Source of the DNA: Rhizobacter sp. OV335
Lineage (GTDB): Bacteria > Pseudomonadota > Gammaproteobacteria > Burkholderiales > Burkholderiaceae_C
DNA: 64,000 nt
Reading direction: 5' to 3'
NCBI RefSeq assembly: GCF_900142965.1
Contig: NZ_FRCQ01000002.1
Location: 309,648-373,647 of the forward strand
The position numbers and the translations under genes are program-made. Shown piece by piece: positions 47,739-57,070 of this stretch. The notes under the pieces are model-generated. The model did no database searches. It had not been told where the DNA came from and worked only from the letters and a program-made list of their open reading frames with translations. The stretch's first letter is position 1; each line of letters begins with the position of its first letter.

Positions 47739-49259
47739 ATGGGCGCCCACGATCCGTTCACCGCCACCGCCGAGGTCGGCCACTTCATCCAGGGCGCGCC
47801 GGTCGCGAGCCGCAGCGGACGCCGCCAGGCGGTCTACAACCCGGCGACCGGTGCGGTCGCGCGCCAAGTGGCGCTCGGCAGCCTCGAGGACGTGAACGCC
47901 GCAGTGGCCGCCGCGCAGGCCGCGTTCGACGGCTGGGCGCAGACGCCGCCGATCCGCCGCGGGCGCGTGATGTTCAAGTTCCTGGAGCTGATGAACCTGC
48001 ACCGCGACACGCTGGCCGCGATGATCACCGCCGAGCACGGCAAGGTGTTCACCGATGCGCAGGGCGAGGTCTCGCGCGGCATCGACATCGTCGAGTTCGC
48101 CTGCGGCATCCCGCAGCTGCTGAAGGGCGACTTCACCGACCAGGTCTCGACCGGCATCGACAACTGGACGCTGCGCCAGCCGCTCGGCGTGGTGGCCGGC
48201 ATCACGCCGTTCAACTTCCCGTGCATGGTGCCCTGCTGGATGTTCCCGGTGGCGATCGCCGCGGGCAACAGCTTCATCCTGAAGCCGAGCGAGCGCGACC
48301 CGTCGGCCTCGCTGTTCATGGCCGAGCTGCTGAAGCAGGCCGGGTTGCCCGACGGCGTGTTCAACGTCGTGCAGGGCGACAAGCTGGTGGTCGACGCGCT
48401 GCTGACGCACCCCGACGTGAAGGCGGTCAGCTTCGTCGGCTCGACGCCGATCGCGCAGTACATCTACGAGACCGGCGCGCACCACGGCAAGCGGGTGCAG
48501 GCGCTGGGCGGCGCGAAGAACCACATGGTGGTGATGCCCGATGCCGACCTCGACCAGGCGGTCGATGCGCTGATCGGCGCCGGCTACGGCTCGGCGGGCG
48601 AGCGCTGCATGGCGATCAGCGTCGCGGTGGTGGTGGGCGACATCGCCGATCGATTGGTCGACGCGGTCGCCGCGCGCGCGAAGACGCTGAAGGTGAAGAA
48701 CGGCATGGAGCTCGATGCCGAGATGGGGCCGATCGTCACCGCGCAGGCGCTGGAGCGCATCAGCGGCTACATCGACGTCGGCGTGCAGGAAGGCGCCAAG
48801 CTCGTGGTCGACGGGCGCGGGCTGCGCGTGCCGGGGCACGACGGCGGCTTCTGGATCGGCGGCACGCTGTTCGACCACGTGACGCCGCAGATGCGCATCT
48901 ACCGCGAGGAGATCTTCGGGCCGGTGCTGGCCGTCGTGCGGGTGCCGGATTTCGCGGCGGCGCTGGCGCTCGTCAATGCGCACGAGTTCGGCAACGGCGT
49001 CGCCTGCTTCACGAGCGACGGCAACGTCGCGCGCGAGTTCGCGCGGCGCGTGCAGGTCGGCATGGTCGGCATCAACGTGCCGATCCCGGTGCCGATGGCC
49101 TGGCACGGCTTCGGCGGCTGGAAGAAGAGCCTGTTCGGCGACATGCACGCCTACGGCGAAGAGGGCGTGCGCTTCTACACCAAGCAGAAGAGCGTGATGC
49201 AGCGCTGGCCGTCGAGCATCGGCCGTGGCGCCGAGTTCGTGATGCCGACGGCCAAGTGA
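47739..49259 (+). CDS. mmsA: Methylmalonate-semialdehyde dehydrogenase (CoA-acylating)
   Basis: A 506-aa aldehyde dehydrogenase of the valine/inositol-degrading MmsA class, producing propionyl-CoA (or acetyl-CoA). It has the NAD site [20 protein letters not shown], catalytic Cys in [11 protein letters not shown], and the class-specific [16 protein letters not shown]. The ATG at 47739 has CAGGAG upstream; a longer upstream frame is rejected. Thymine degradation could also use it. Confidence 0.92.
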   Translation: MGAHDPFTATAEVGHFIQGAPVASRSGRRQAVYNPATGAVARQVALGSLEDVNAAVAAAQAAFDGWAQTPPIRRGRVMFKFLELMNLHRDTLAAMITAEHGKVFTDAQGEVSRGIDIVEFACGIPQLLKGDFTDQVSTGIDNWTLRQPLGVVAGITPFNFPCMVPCWMFPVAIAAGNSFILKPSERDPSASLFMAELLKQAGLPDGVFNVVQGDKLVVDALLTHPDVKAVSFVGSTPIAQYIYETGAHHGKRVQALGGAKNHMVVMPDADLDQAVDALIGAGYGSAGERCMAISVAVVVGDIADRLVDAVAARAKTLKVKNGMELDAEMGPIVTAQALERISGYIDVGVQEGAKLVVDGRGLRVPGHDGGFWIGGTLFDHVTPQMRIYREEIFGPVLAVVRVPDFAAALALVNAHEFGNGVACFTSDGNVAREFARRVQVGMVGINVPIPVPMAWHGFGGWKKSLFGDMHAYGEEGVRFYTKQKSVMQRWPSSIGRGAEFVMPTAK

Positions 49260-49262
49260 CGC

Positions 49263-49961
49263 TTACTTCAGCTGCTCGGCCCAGTAGGTCACCACCCGCG
49301 TGACCGGCAGGCCGTCGCTGTACACCGGCACCGCGGCGATCTTGTCGATCGTGTCCAGCCCGGCGATGACCTTGCCGAACACCGCATAGCCGTTGGGATC
49401 GCAGCCATTGGTCTTCTTGCCGGCGTCGAGGCAGGCGCTGTTGTCGACGGCGTTGAAGAAGAACTGGCTGGTCGCGGTGTCGGGATTGGCGCTGCCGAGA
49501 CGGGCCATCGCGATCGTGCCGCGCACGTTGCTCAAGCCTTTGTCGGCCTCGATCTTGATCATCGGGTAGGTCACCACGGCGATGCCGTCGGTCGTGTAGC
49601 CGCCGCCCTGCACGACGAAGCCCTTGACGACGCGGTGGTACAGCGTGTTGTCATAGCGCTTGGCCGCGACGTACTGCAGGAAGTTCGTGACCGTGATCGG
49701 CGTCTTGTCGTTGTACAGCTCGACGACGATCTCGCCCTGCGTGGTCAGCATGCAGACGGTGTTGGTGGCCGTGCTCGCGGCGGCAACTGTCTTGCCGGCA
49801 TCGCTGCAGGTGGTATACGGCGCCGGCGGGATCGGCTCGGGGGCGGGTGCCGGCGCCGGGGGGGCGGGCGCGGGCCCGTCACCTCCACCACCACCGCCGC
49901 AAGCGGCGAGACCCGTGAGGGCGACGAGGGAGAACAGCGAACAGAGACGGGAAATCGACAT
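49263..49961 (-). CDS. Cyclophilin-type peptidylprolyl isomerase, lipoprotein
   Basis: A 232-aa lipoprotein with a signal ending LTGLAAC (Cys21), a Gly run, and an Ala/Pro linker, then a cyclophilin domain with FLQYVAAKRYDNTLYHRVVKG, FVVQGGGY, and SQFFFNAVDN. It should help fold periplasmic or outer-membrane proteins. The start MSISRLC at 49961 follows the lipobox; the upstream extension is a GC-rich open frame only. Ends four bases from convergent mmsA. Confidence 0.88.
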   Translation of the reverse strand: MSISRLCSLFSLVALTGLAACGGGGGGDGPAPAPPAPAPAPEPIPPAPYTTCSDAGKTVAAASTATNTVCMLTTQGEIVVELYNDKTPITVTNFLQYVAAKRYDNTLYHRVVKGFVVQGGGYTTDGIAVVTYPMIKIEADKGLSNVRGTIAMARLGSANPDTATSQFFFNAVDNSACLDAGKKTNGCDPNGYAVFGKVIAGLDTIDKIAAVPVYSDGLPVTRVVTYWAEQLK

Positions 49962-50179
49962 GGAGCGCTCGGATTCGTGGTCGGACAAGGGGTCGACGCC
50001 GCGGCCTCGGCTGGAGTTCGCGAGCGCCGCCGCAGCGGCTTGCCCGGGGTAGCGGGCAGTGGAATTGTGCCGGACACCGGCACCACGGCCGGGTGGCAGG
50101 GCAAATCGCTCGGCGAGAATGCCCCACGATGCACGCAAGCATCTTCCACACAACATCGATGAAGAAGAGGGAGTCCGGC

Positions 50180-52186
50180 ATGAGGATGCTGCAGAAACAG
50201 GCGACCAGGCTCGCCGCGATCACGGCCGCGGCGGTCATCGGCACGGCGCACGCAGCGCCGGCCGAACTGCCGCCGATCGAGAACTTCACCCGCCTGCCGG
50301 ACATGAAGCAGGTGATCGTGTCCCCATCGGGCAAGCGCCTCGCCGCCATCATGGGCACGGCGGGCGGCTATCTGCGATTGGCCGTGCTGGACCTGGACCC
50401 GCTCGGCGCCCCGCGCATCGTGGCGCAGTTCACCGATGCCGACATCCACCGAGCCGAGTGGGTGGGCGAGGACCGGCTGGTGTTCAAGATGTGGCAGCGG
50501 CGCGCCTGGCTCGATCTTGGCGGCGCCGGCACCATCGCCGTCAACCACGACGGCAGCGGCTGGCGGCCGTTGATCGCGTGGGCGGACTCCATGCCCGGCA
50601 AACTGACCGGCACCACCTCCAAGACCCTGCCCTACAACTGGTTCGTCACCGGGGCGCTCCACGACGGCGAAGGCAACGGCGTCGCCGTCGGGCAGATCCA
50701 GCGCAGCCAGCGCGGCGATGTGCTCGAAGTCAACCTGGCCCGGCTGAACACCGTGACCGGCGAGTTGCGCAACCTCAGCGTCGGCATGCCGTCGAACACC
50801 GTGTCCTGGCTGCTGGACGCGAACAACGAACCCGCCGTGGCAACGACCGCCAAGGACGGGCGCACCGGCGTCCACTGGCGCAACCCGAAGGACCGGCAAT
50901 GGGAGAAGCTCGCCGAGTTCGACCGCTTCAGCGGCGACGCCATCCAGCCTCAGCGCGTCGACGGATCGGGCCGGATCTTCGTGCTGTCCCACGATGGCAG
51001 CGACGTGGACGCGCTGCACACCTTCGATCCGGTGAAGCGCAGCATCGACCCCGAACCGGTGATCAAGATCAAGGGCTTCGACCTGGAACCCGACTTCGTC
51101 GAGGATCACCAGACCCGGCACCTGCTCGGCGTGCGCTTCACCGCGGACCGGCCGATGACCTACTGGTTCGATGCGGCGATGCAAAGGCTGCAGCGCGGCG
51201 TGGATGCCGCCTTGCCGGCCGACCGCTCCAACCAGCTGCTGTGTGGCAACTGCGAATCGACCCGCTTCGTGGTGGTGAAGTCCTCGTCCGACCGGCAACC
51301 CGGCGAGTACTTCCTGTTCGACCGCAGCAAGGGATCGCTCGCCCGCATCGGCAGCAGCCGGCCCTGGATCGACGAAACCACCCAGGGCCACCGCAGCTTC
51401 CACCGCGTGACGGCCCGCGACGGCCTGTCGATTCCGCTGTACGTCACGCGGCCGGCCGGCGCGCCGAAGGACAAGCCGCTGCCGGCCGTCATGCTCGTGC
51501 ACGGAGGCCCGTGGGTGCGCGGCAGCGACCTCGACTGGGACGCCGAGGCGCAGTTCTTCGCTTCGCGCGGCTACGTCGTGCTGCAACCCGAATTCCGCGG
51601 CAGCACCGGCTATGGCGACAAGCTGTTCCGGGCCGGCATGAAGCAGTGGGGGCGCGCGATGCAGGACGACCTCGTCGATGCGATCCAATGGGCCGCCGGA
51701 CAGCAGTGGGTCGATCCGCAGCGGGTCTGCATCGTCGGCGCGAGCTACGGCGGCTATGCGGCACTGATGGGGCCGATCACCCATCCGGGCGCCTACCGCT
51801 GCGCGGCCAGCTATGCCGGGGTGACCGACATCAACCTGATGTACGACATCACCTGGAGCGACGCCGGTGACGCCTACCGCACCTACGGCATGCCGACGCT
51901 CATCGGGGATCGGGTGAAGGACGAGGCCGCGCTGGCCGCCGCGTCGCCGCTGAAGCGGGTGGCCGAGATCAAGGTGCCGTTGCTGGTCGGCCACGGCACC
52001 GAGGATGCCCGGGTGCCGCTGGCGCATTTCAGCAAGTTCAAGTCGGCCGCGATCGACGCGGGGGTGAAGCTGGAATCGGTGGTCTACGTCGACGAACCCC
52101 ACGGGCTCTACGAACCCGCGAACGAGATCGATTGGTACCGCCGCCTCGAGCGCTTCCTGGCTGCATCGCTGCAGCCCGCCCCGTGA
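50180..52186 (+). CDS. Prolyl oligopeptidase family (S9) peptidase, secreted
   Basis: A 668-aa enzyme with a signal peptide ending GTAHAAPA, a beta-propeller N-terminal part, and an alpha/beta hydrolase catalytic domain: Ser in VGASYGGYAAL, Asp in GTEDARVPL, His in DEPHGLYEP. Other S9 features are VHGGPWVRGS and FRGSTGYG. It likely degrades peptides in the periplasm or outside. GAGGGAG six bases before 50180 decides the start. Confidence 0.9.
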   Translation: MRMLQKQATRLAAITAAAVIGTAHAAPAELPPIENFTRLPDMKQVIVSPSGKRLAAIMGTAGGYLRLAVLDLDPLGAPRIVAQFTDADIHRAEWVGEDRLVFKMWQRRAWLDLGGAGTIAVNHDGSGWRPLIAWADSMPGKLTGTTSKTLPYNWFVTGALHDGEGNGVAVGQIQRSQRGDVLEVNLARLNTVTGELRNLSVGMPSNTVSWLLDANNEPAVATTAKDGRTGVHWRNPKDRQWEKLAEFDRFSGDAIQPQRVDGSGRIFVLSHDGSDVDALHTFDPVKRSIDPEPVIKIKGFDLEPDFVEDHQTRHLLGVRFTADRPMTYWFDAAMQRLQRGVDAALPADRSNQLLCGNCESTRFVVVKSSSDRQPGEYFLFDRSKGSLARIGSSRPWIDETTQGHRSFHRVTARDGLSIPLYVTRPAGAPKDKPLPAVMLVHGGPWVRGSDLDWDAEAQFFASRGYVVLQPEFRGSTGYGDKLFRAGMKQWGRAMQDDLVDAIQWAAGQQWVDPQRVCIVGASYGGYAALMGPITHPGAYRCAASYAGVTDINLMYDITWSDAGDAYRTYGMPTLIGDRVKDEAALAAASPLKRVAEIKVPLLVGHGTEDARVPLAHFSKFKSAAIDAGVKLESVVYVDEPHGLYEPANEIDWYRRLERFLAASLQPAP

Positions 52187-52193
52187 CGCTGGC

Positions 52194-53021
52194 TCAGAGC
52201 TTCTCGGTCTCCCCGGTCTTCGGCTGCCATTTCATCAGCCGCCGCTCGCCCCAGCCGACCGCCGCATCCAGCAGCAGCGCGAAGGCCGTCAGCACCAGGA
52301 TGCCGGCCATCACGGTGTTGATGTCGAACGAGCCTTCGGCCTGCAGGATCAGGTAGCCGACGCCCTCGGCCGAGCCGAGGTACTCGCCGACCACCGCGCC
52401 GACGAAGGCCAGCCCGACACTCGTGTGCAGCGAGCTGAACACCCAGCTGGTGGCGCTCGGCAAATACACGTGGCGCAGCAGCTGGCGCTGGCTCGCGCCC
52501 AGCATGCGCGCGTTCGCGAGCACCACCGGGCTCACCTCCTTGACGCCCTGGTAGACGTTGAAGAACACGATGAAGAACACCAGCGTGATGCCCAGCGCCA
52601 CCTTGCTCGCGACGCCCAGGCCGAACCACACCGCGAAGATCGGCGCGAGGATCACGCGCGGCATCGAGTTCAGCGCCTTGATGTAGGGCTCGCAGATCGC
52701 CGCCGCCATCGGGCTGAGCGCGAGCCACAGCCCGCAGCCCAGGCCCATCGCGGTGCCGATGCCGAACGCGAGCACCGTCTCCAGCAGCGTGATCCACAGG
52801 TGGTGGTAGATGTCGGCGCTGGTCACGAACCAGGCCCACACCCGGCCGAAGATCTTCAGCGGCTCGCCGAAGAAGAACGCCGCCTGGCGGTCGTTCTCGA
52901 ACAGGAACGGCCGGATCAGGCCGGGCGCGGTCAGCACGTGCCACAGCACGAAGATCGCGACCAGCAGGCCGAGCTGCCAGGCGCGCAGGTTGCCCGGCCG
53001 GGGCTTGATGAATTTCCACAT
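52194..53021 (-). CDS. NitT/TauT-type ABC permease (second system)
   Basis: A 275-aa permease with about six membrane segments and the coupling loop SPVVLANARMLGASQRQLLR. It is last in a three-gene operon with binding protein and ATPase, starting four bases after the ATPase stop. The substrate is unknown; sulfonate, nitrate or pyrimidine precursor are the usual options. Confidence 0.88.
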   Translation of the reverse strand: MWKFIKPRPGNLRAWQLGLLVAIFVLWHVLTAPGLIRPFLFENDRQAAFFFGEPLKIFGRVWAWFVTSADIYHHLWITLLETVLAFGIGTAMGLGCGLWLALSPMAAAICEPYIKALNSMPRVILAPIFAVWFGLGVASKVALGITLVFFIVFFNVYQGVKEVSPVVLANARMLGASQRQLLRHVYLPSATSWVFSSLHTSVGLAFVGAVVGEYLGSAEGVGYLILQAEGSFDINTVMAGILVLTAFALLLDAAVGWGERRLMKWQPKTGETEKL

Positions 53022-53025
53022 GGCG

Positions 53026-53832
53026 TCAGGCGGCGAGTTGCTGCTGATAACCCTTGACCACCTCGTCGCGCAGCACCGACCAGATCGCCTGGTGCAGCTC
53101 GACGAAGCGCGGCGCGGCGCGCACTTCGGCCACGTCGCGCGGGCGCTCGAGGTCGATGCGGAACTCGCCGATCGGGTGCGAGCCCGGGCCTGCGCTCAGG
53201 CACACCACGCGGTCGCTCATCGCGATCGCTTCGTCGAGGTCGTGCGTGATGAACAACACCGCCTTCTTCCTGGCAGCCCACAGCGCCAGCACCTCGTTCT
53301 CCATCAGCTGGCGGGTCTGGATGTCGAGCGCCGAGAACGGCTCGTCCATCAGGATGATGTCGGGGTCGAGCGCGAGCGTCTGCGCCAGGCTCACGCGCTT
53401 GCGCATGCCGCCCGACAGCTGGTGCGGGTAGCGGTCGCCGAAGCCGCCGAGGCCGACGCGGCGCAGCCACTCTTCGGCCCGCGCCTTCGCGTCGGCGACG
53501 CCGCGGAACTCCAGCCCCGCCATCACGTTGCGCAGCGCGGTGCGCCATGGCATCAGGCTCTCGGCCTGGAACAGGTAGCCGGCGCGGGTGTTCAAACCCG
53601 TCAGCGGGCGCCCGAAGACGTGGACCGTGCCGCTGCTCGGCGTCAGCAAGCCGGCCGCCATGTTGAGCAGCGTGCTCTTGCCGCAGCCGGTCGGCCCGAC
53701 CACCGAGACGAACTCGCCGGCGCCGACGGTCAGCGAGACATCGCGCACCGCGGTGTAGCGCTGGCCCGGATCGTCGCGCGAGATGAAGGTGCAGCTGACG
53801 CCGTCGAACTGCAGTGCAACATCCCCGCTCAT
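53026..53832 (-). CDS. NitT/TauT-type ABC ATPase (second system)
   Basis: A 268-aa ATPase with GPTGCGKST, signature LSGGMRKR, Walker B IILMDEPFSALD and H-loop THDLDEA, all intact. The start overlaps the binding-protein stop by four bases. It pairs with the downstream permease. Confidence 0.9.
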   Translation of the reverse strand: MSGDVALQFDGVSCTFISRDDPGQRYTAVRDVSLTVGAGEFVSVVGPTGCGKSTLLNMAAGLLTPSSGTVHVFGRPLTGLNTRAGYLFQAESLMPWRTALRNVMAGLEFRGVADAKARAEEWLRRVGLGGFGDRYPHQLSGGMRKRVSLAQTLALDPDIILMDEPFSALDIQTRQLMENEVLALWAARKKAVLFITHDLDEAIAMSDRVVCLSAGPGSHPIGEFRIDLERPRDVAEVRAAPRFVELHQAIWSVLRDEVVKGYQQQLAA

Positions 53833-54863
53833 GCCTTCGGGTACTTCGCGTTGGCCTTCTTCACGAAGTCGTTCGTGTAGACCGCCGAAAGATCCAGCTT
53901 GGCCGCCGCGATCTCCGGGTCGACGCTCGCGAGTGCGCGCCGCGCCGTCTCGGGCCCGGCCTCGGGCATCAGTCCGTCGACCGACAGCGCGCCCTTCGCG
54001 GCGAGGAAGGCATCGATGTAGACCGCGCGGTCACCGAGCAGGTAACTCTCGGGCACCGCCTTGATGATCTCGCCGGGGCCTGCTGCCTGGATCCACTTGT
54101 CGGCCCGCACCAGCGCATTGGCCAGCGCCTGCGTCGCGAGCGGGTTCTTGTCGATGAAGGTCTGCGGCGCGTACAGGCAGCCGGCCGGCATCGGGCCGCC
54201 GAACACCTTGTCGGCCTCGGCGACGATGCGGGTGTCGGAGACGATCTTCAGGTCGCCGCTGCGCTGCAGCAGCGTGATCACCGGGTCGAGGTTGCTCATC
54301 GCGTCGATCTGGCCGGAGCGCATCGCCGCGACCGCGCCGCTGCCGGCGCCCACGCCGATGATCGACACGTCGCTCGGCTTCAGCCCCGCCTTCGCGAGCA
54401 CGAAGTTCGCGAGCACGTTGGTCGACGAGCCGGGCGCGGTGACGCCGATCTTCTTGCCCTTCAGGTCGGCGATGCCATTGAAGGCGGGCATGGTCTTCGG
54501 GTTGACGCCCAGCACGATCTGCGGCGCCCGGCCCTGCAGCACGAAGGCGCGCATGCGCTGGCCCTTGACCTGCATGTTCAGCGTGTGCTCGAACGCGCCC
54601 GACACCACGTCGGCGCTGCCGCCCACCACCGCCTGCAGCGCGCGCGAGCCGCCGGCGAAGTCGGCGATCGTCACCTCCAGCCCCTCGGCCTTGAAGTAGC
54701 CGAGGCTCTCGGCGATGGTCAGCGGCAGGTAGTACAGCAGGTTCTTGCCGCCGACCGCGATGGTCAGCTTCGGCTTGTCGAGCGCCTGCGCGTGCAGCAG
54801 GGCGGGAAAGGCGGCCACCGCGCCGGCGGCGGCGCTGCGCAGGAGGATGTCACGACGTTGCAT
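53829..54863 (-). CDS. NitT/TauT-type ABC substrate-binding protein (second system)
   Basis: A 344-aa receptor with a twin-arginine-like start (MQRRDILLRSAAAGAV) and signal end near LHAQALDK. The SsuA-like fold shows LLYYLPLTIAESLGYFKAEGL and GVTAPGSSTNVLANF. First gene of the operon. No catabolic genes adjoin it, so the ligand cannot be inferred. Confidence 0.88.
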   Translation of the reverse strand: MQRRDILLRSAAAGAVAAFPALLHAQALDKPKLTIAVGGKNLLYYLPLTIAESLGYFKAEGLEVTIADFAGGSRALQAVVGGSADVVSGAFEHTLNMQVKGQRMRAFVLQGRAPQIVLGVNPKTMPAFNGIADLKGKKIGVTAPGSSTNVLANFVLAKAGLKPSDVSIIGVGAGSGAVAAMRSGQIDAMSNLDPVITLLQRSGDLKIVSDTRIVAEADKVFGGPMPAGCLYAPQTFIDKNPLATQALANALVRADKWIQAAGPGEIIKAVPESYLLGDRAVYIDAFLAAKGALSVDGLMPEAGPETARRALASVDPEIAAAKLDLSAVYTNDFVKKANAKYPKA

Positions 54864-55094
54864 GGTGCGAGATCCGGGGATCGAGGAAGCGACAACTTTA
54901 GCCCTGATGCCCGGTCGGGCAGTGAGGGTTGCTGCGTAGGCGTTGCTGCGTCATGAAGTCACGCTCGCGAGGGAGACCCTGACTCAAGCCCGCGTCGCCC
55001 ACGCCGAAGACCGGTCACCACGGGCCGCCGGAAACCGCTTCCGCCACGGCGCCGTGCGTTATTGCCCGGTTGCTGCCGGTCGCGAAGGAGCGCC

Positions 55095-57023
55095 ATGAAC
55101 CTCAGATCCCGCCGTTCAACTTCCTGGATCGGGCTCGGCGCCCAGTCACTCTCCACGCTGACCCTGCTCGCGCTGGCCGCCTGCGGCGGCTCGCCGTCGT
55201 CGCAGAGCACCACGCCGGTGACCGTCACCCCGACCACGCAGCTCAGCGGCTCGGTCGCGGTGGGCGCGCCGATCACCGGCGGCACGCTGCGCATCCTGGA
55301 CGCCGACGGCGTGCTCGTCGCACATGACATCGCGGTCGGCGCCGACGGCAGCTTCACGGTGCCCGAGCTGACCGGCAAGGCGCCGTTCCGCATCGAGGCC
55401 TGTGGCTATGCCGGCGCGAACTACCAATGCCTGTACTCGGTCGCGCAAGGCCCGGGCACGGCCAACGTGACGCCGCTGACCAGCGCCACCGTGTTGCTGG
55501 CGGCCGGCCAGGCGCCGGTCGAGCTGATGGCGGGCAGCAGCAGCGTGCTCGATGCGAATGCCGTCGCGGGCGCGCAGACCCAGCTGCGGGCCGGCCTGTC
55601 GGGCGTGCTCAGCGGCAACGTCGCCGGCAATTTCGACTTCATCACCGGCGCGCTGTCGGCCGGCTCGCGCAGCGGCTACGACAAGGTGCTCGATGCCGTC
55701 GGCGTGACGACCGGCGTCGACGACAAGGCCTTCGTGCAGATCACGCCGCGCCTGGGCAGCGGCAACCTCTACTTCGAGCAGGGCTCGACGCTCGGCGCGG
55801 TCACCGTGGCCAACGGCGCGGGCGAGCTGTCGCTGGGCGGCCTCGAGACCTTGTTCGCCAACATGACGCAGGCGTTGGCCAGCGCGCCGGCCTGCAGCAG
55901 CGGCCTGGCAGCGCAGATCGCCAGCGGCGCGCGCATGAGCACCGACGACGGCGCGCCGCTGACCGGCGGCAGCGCGGTGGCCGCGGGCCTGTGCGAGATG
56001 TTCGCATCGCAGGAGATGTTCGGCTCGCGGCTGCTGAGCCCGACGCTCGGCCGCTGCGACCTCGACGGCGCGCAGCCGGTGTGCCGCGTCAGCTTCGTGC
56101 TGCAGGACCAGGACGGCGGCGTGCAGCCGGTGGGCAGCGGCATGGGCGTGACGCGCGAAGGCGGCGCCTGGAGATTCCTCGGCGACGTCGACCCGGTGCA
56201 ACTGCATGCCTCGGCGAAGGCGCAGCGCGACGTGCGCATCGACGGCGACACGCCGGTCGTCAGCTACTCGCGCGCAATCGCGTTCGACATCCAGGCCGTC
56301 AGCGGCCTGCAGTGCGCGCAGGTGGTGCAGCGCAATGCCGACCAGGCGCTCGTGACCATCGCGTACTACAAGCGCTTCGGCGCGGGCGTGCCGCGGCTGT
56401 CGCTGTGGCAGCAGAACGCCTTCGGCAACACGCGCAGCCTGGACCCGGCGGTGGGCGCGCTGCGCAATGCCGACGACACCTGGGTCGCGCTGCCGGACGG
56501 CGATGCCGGTGACGTGGTGGTGCGCAACTTCTTCCGCGGCGGCCGCACCGTCACCGTCAACACCTTCAGCGATGACGCCTGCAGCCTGCCGTTCGCGGTC
56601 TCGGGGCGCAGCAGCTTCGAGGTCGATGTCGAAGGCGTGCCGCCGGTCTGGGCCGCGATGCCGAACCTGCCGTGGACCGACCTGACGAGCGCCGGTCGGC
56701 AAGCGCTGCTCGACCTCGCGCTCGACGCCAACGCCGGCACCACGCTGAACCTCGCGTGGACCTTCGCCCACGGCACGCTCGGCCTCGACAGCGGCTCGGT
56801 CTGCAGCGACCGCGCGCAATGCGGCCAGGGCGGCAGCGGGCGCATCGCCGATTTCCGACTGCGCCCCGCTGCGACCTCGGCGGCGATCGCCGTCACGAAC
56901 GGTGCCACGGCACTCCCGGCGACGGGCTACAAGATGCTCGCGCTGTATGGCCGCACCGGCGACGGCCTCGACCTGCAGAGCAACGCGGTCGCGTGCACCC
57001 CGGGGACGGTTGAGTGCCATTGA
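55095..57023 (+). CDS. Large secreted lipoprotein of unknown function
   Basis: A 642-aa protein with lipobox LALAAC in the signal region, then Ser/Thr-rich linker and a transthyretin-like Ig/carboxypeptidase-regulatory segment (SVAVGAPITGGTLRILDADG). The rest is beta-rich with several cysteines, including CSDRAQCGQGG near the C terminus. I cannot assign a function; surface or outer-membrane location is likely. The start MNLRSRR at 55095 fits the signal; no neighbour shares its strand closely. The 231-base gap upstream (54864-55094) shows nothing recognisable. Confidence 0.7.
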   Translation: MNLRSRRSTSWIGLGAQSLSTLTLLALAACGGSPSSQSTTPVTVTPTTQLSGSVAVGAPITGGTLRILDADGVLVAHDIAVGADGSFTVPELTGKAPFRIEACGYAGANYQCLYSVAQGPGTANVTPLTSATVLLAAGQAPVELMAGSSSVLDANAVAGAQTQLRAGLSGVLSGNVAGNFDFITGALSAGSRSGYDKVLDAVGVTTGVDDKAFVQITPRLGSGNLYFEQGSTLGAVTVANGAGELSLGGLETLFANMTQALASAPACSSGLAAQIASGARMSTDDGAPLTGGSAVAAGLCEMFASQEMFGSRLLSPTLGRCDLDGAQPVCRVSFVLQDQDGGVQPVGSGMGVTREGGAWRFLGDVDPVQLHASAKAQRDVRIDGDTPVVSYSRAIAFDIQAVSGLQCAQVVQRNADQALVTIAYYKRFGAGVPRLSLWQQNAFGNTRSLDPAVGALRNADDTWVALPDGDAGDVVVRNFFRGGRTVTVNTFSDDACSLPFAVSGRSSFEVDVEGVPPVWAAMPNLPWTDLTSAGRQALLDLALDANAGTTLNLAWTFAHGTLGLDSGSVCSDRAQCGQGGSGRIADFRLRPAATSAAIAVTNGATALPATGYKMLALYGRTGDGLDLQSNAVACTPGTVECH

Positions 57024-57031
57024 ACGGATAA

Positions 57032-57049
57032 CCCGGATTCGCATCCGGG
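57032..57049. repeat. Short CCCGGAT/ATCCGGG hairpin repeat
   Basis: CCCGGAT (57032-57038), loop TCGC, ATCCGGG (57043-57049). This palindrome type is a common intergenic repeat in Burkholderiales and may double as a transcription barrier after the lipoprotein gene. Confidence 0.65.
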
Positions 57050-57070
57050 CTACGGGGGCCGGCCCGTAGA

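Noticed and set aside
54864..55094. Riboswitch upstream of the large lipoprotein
   Set aside because: GC-rich hairpins are possible but no known riboswitch core was recognised.
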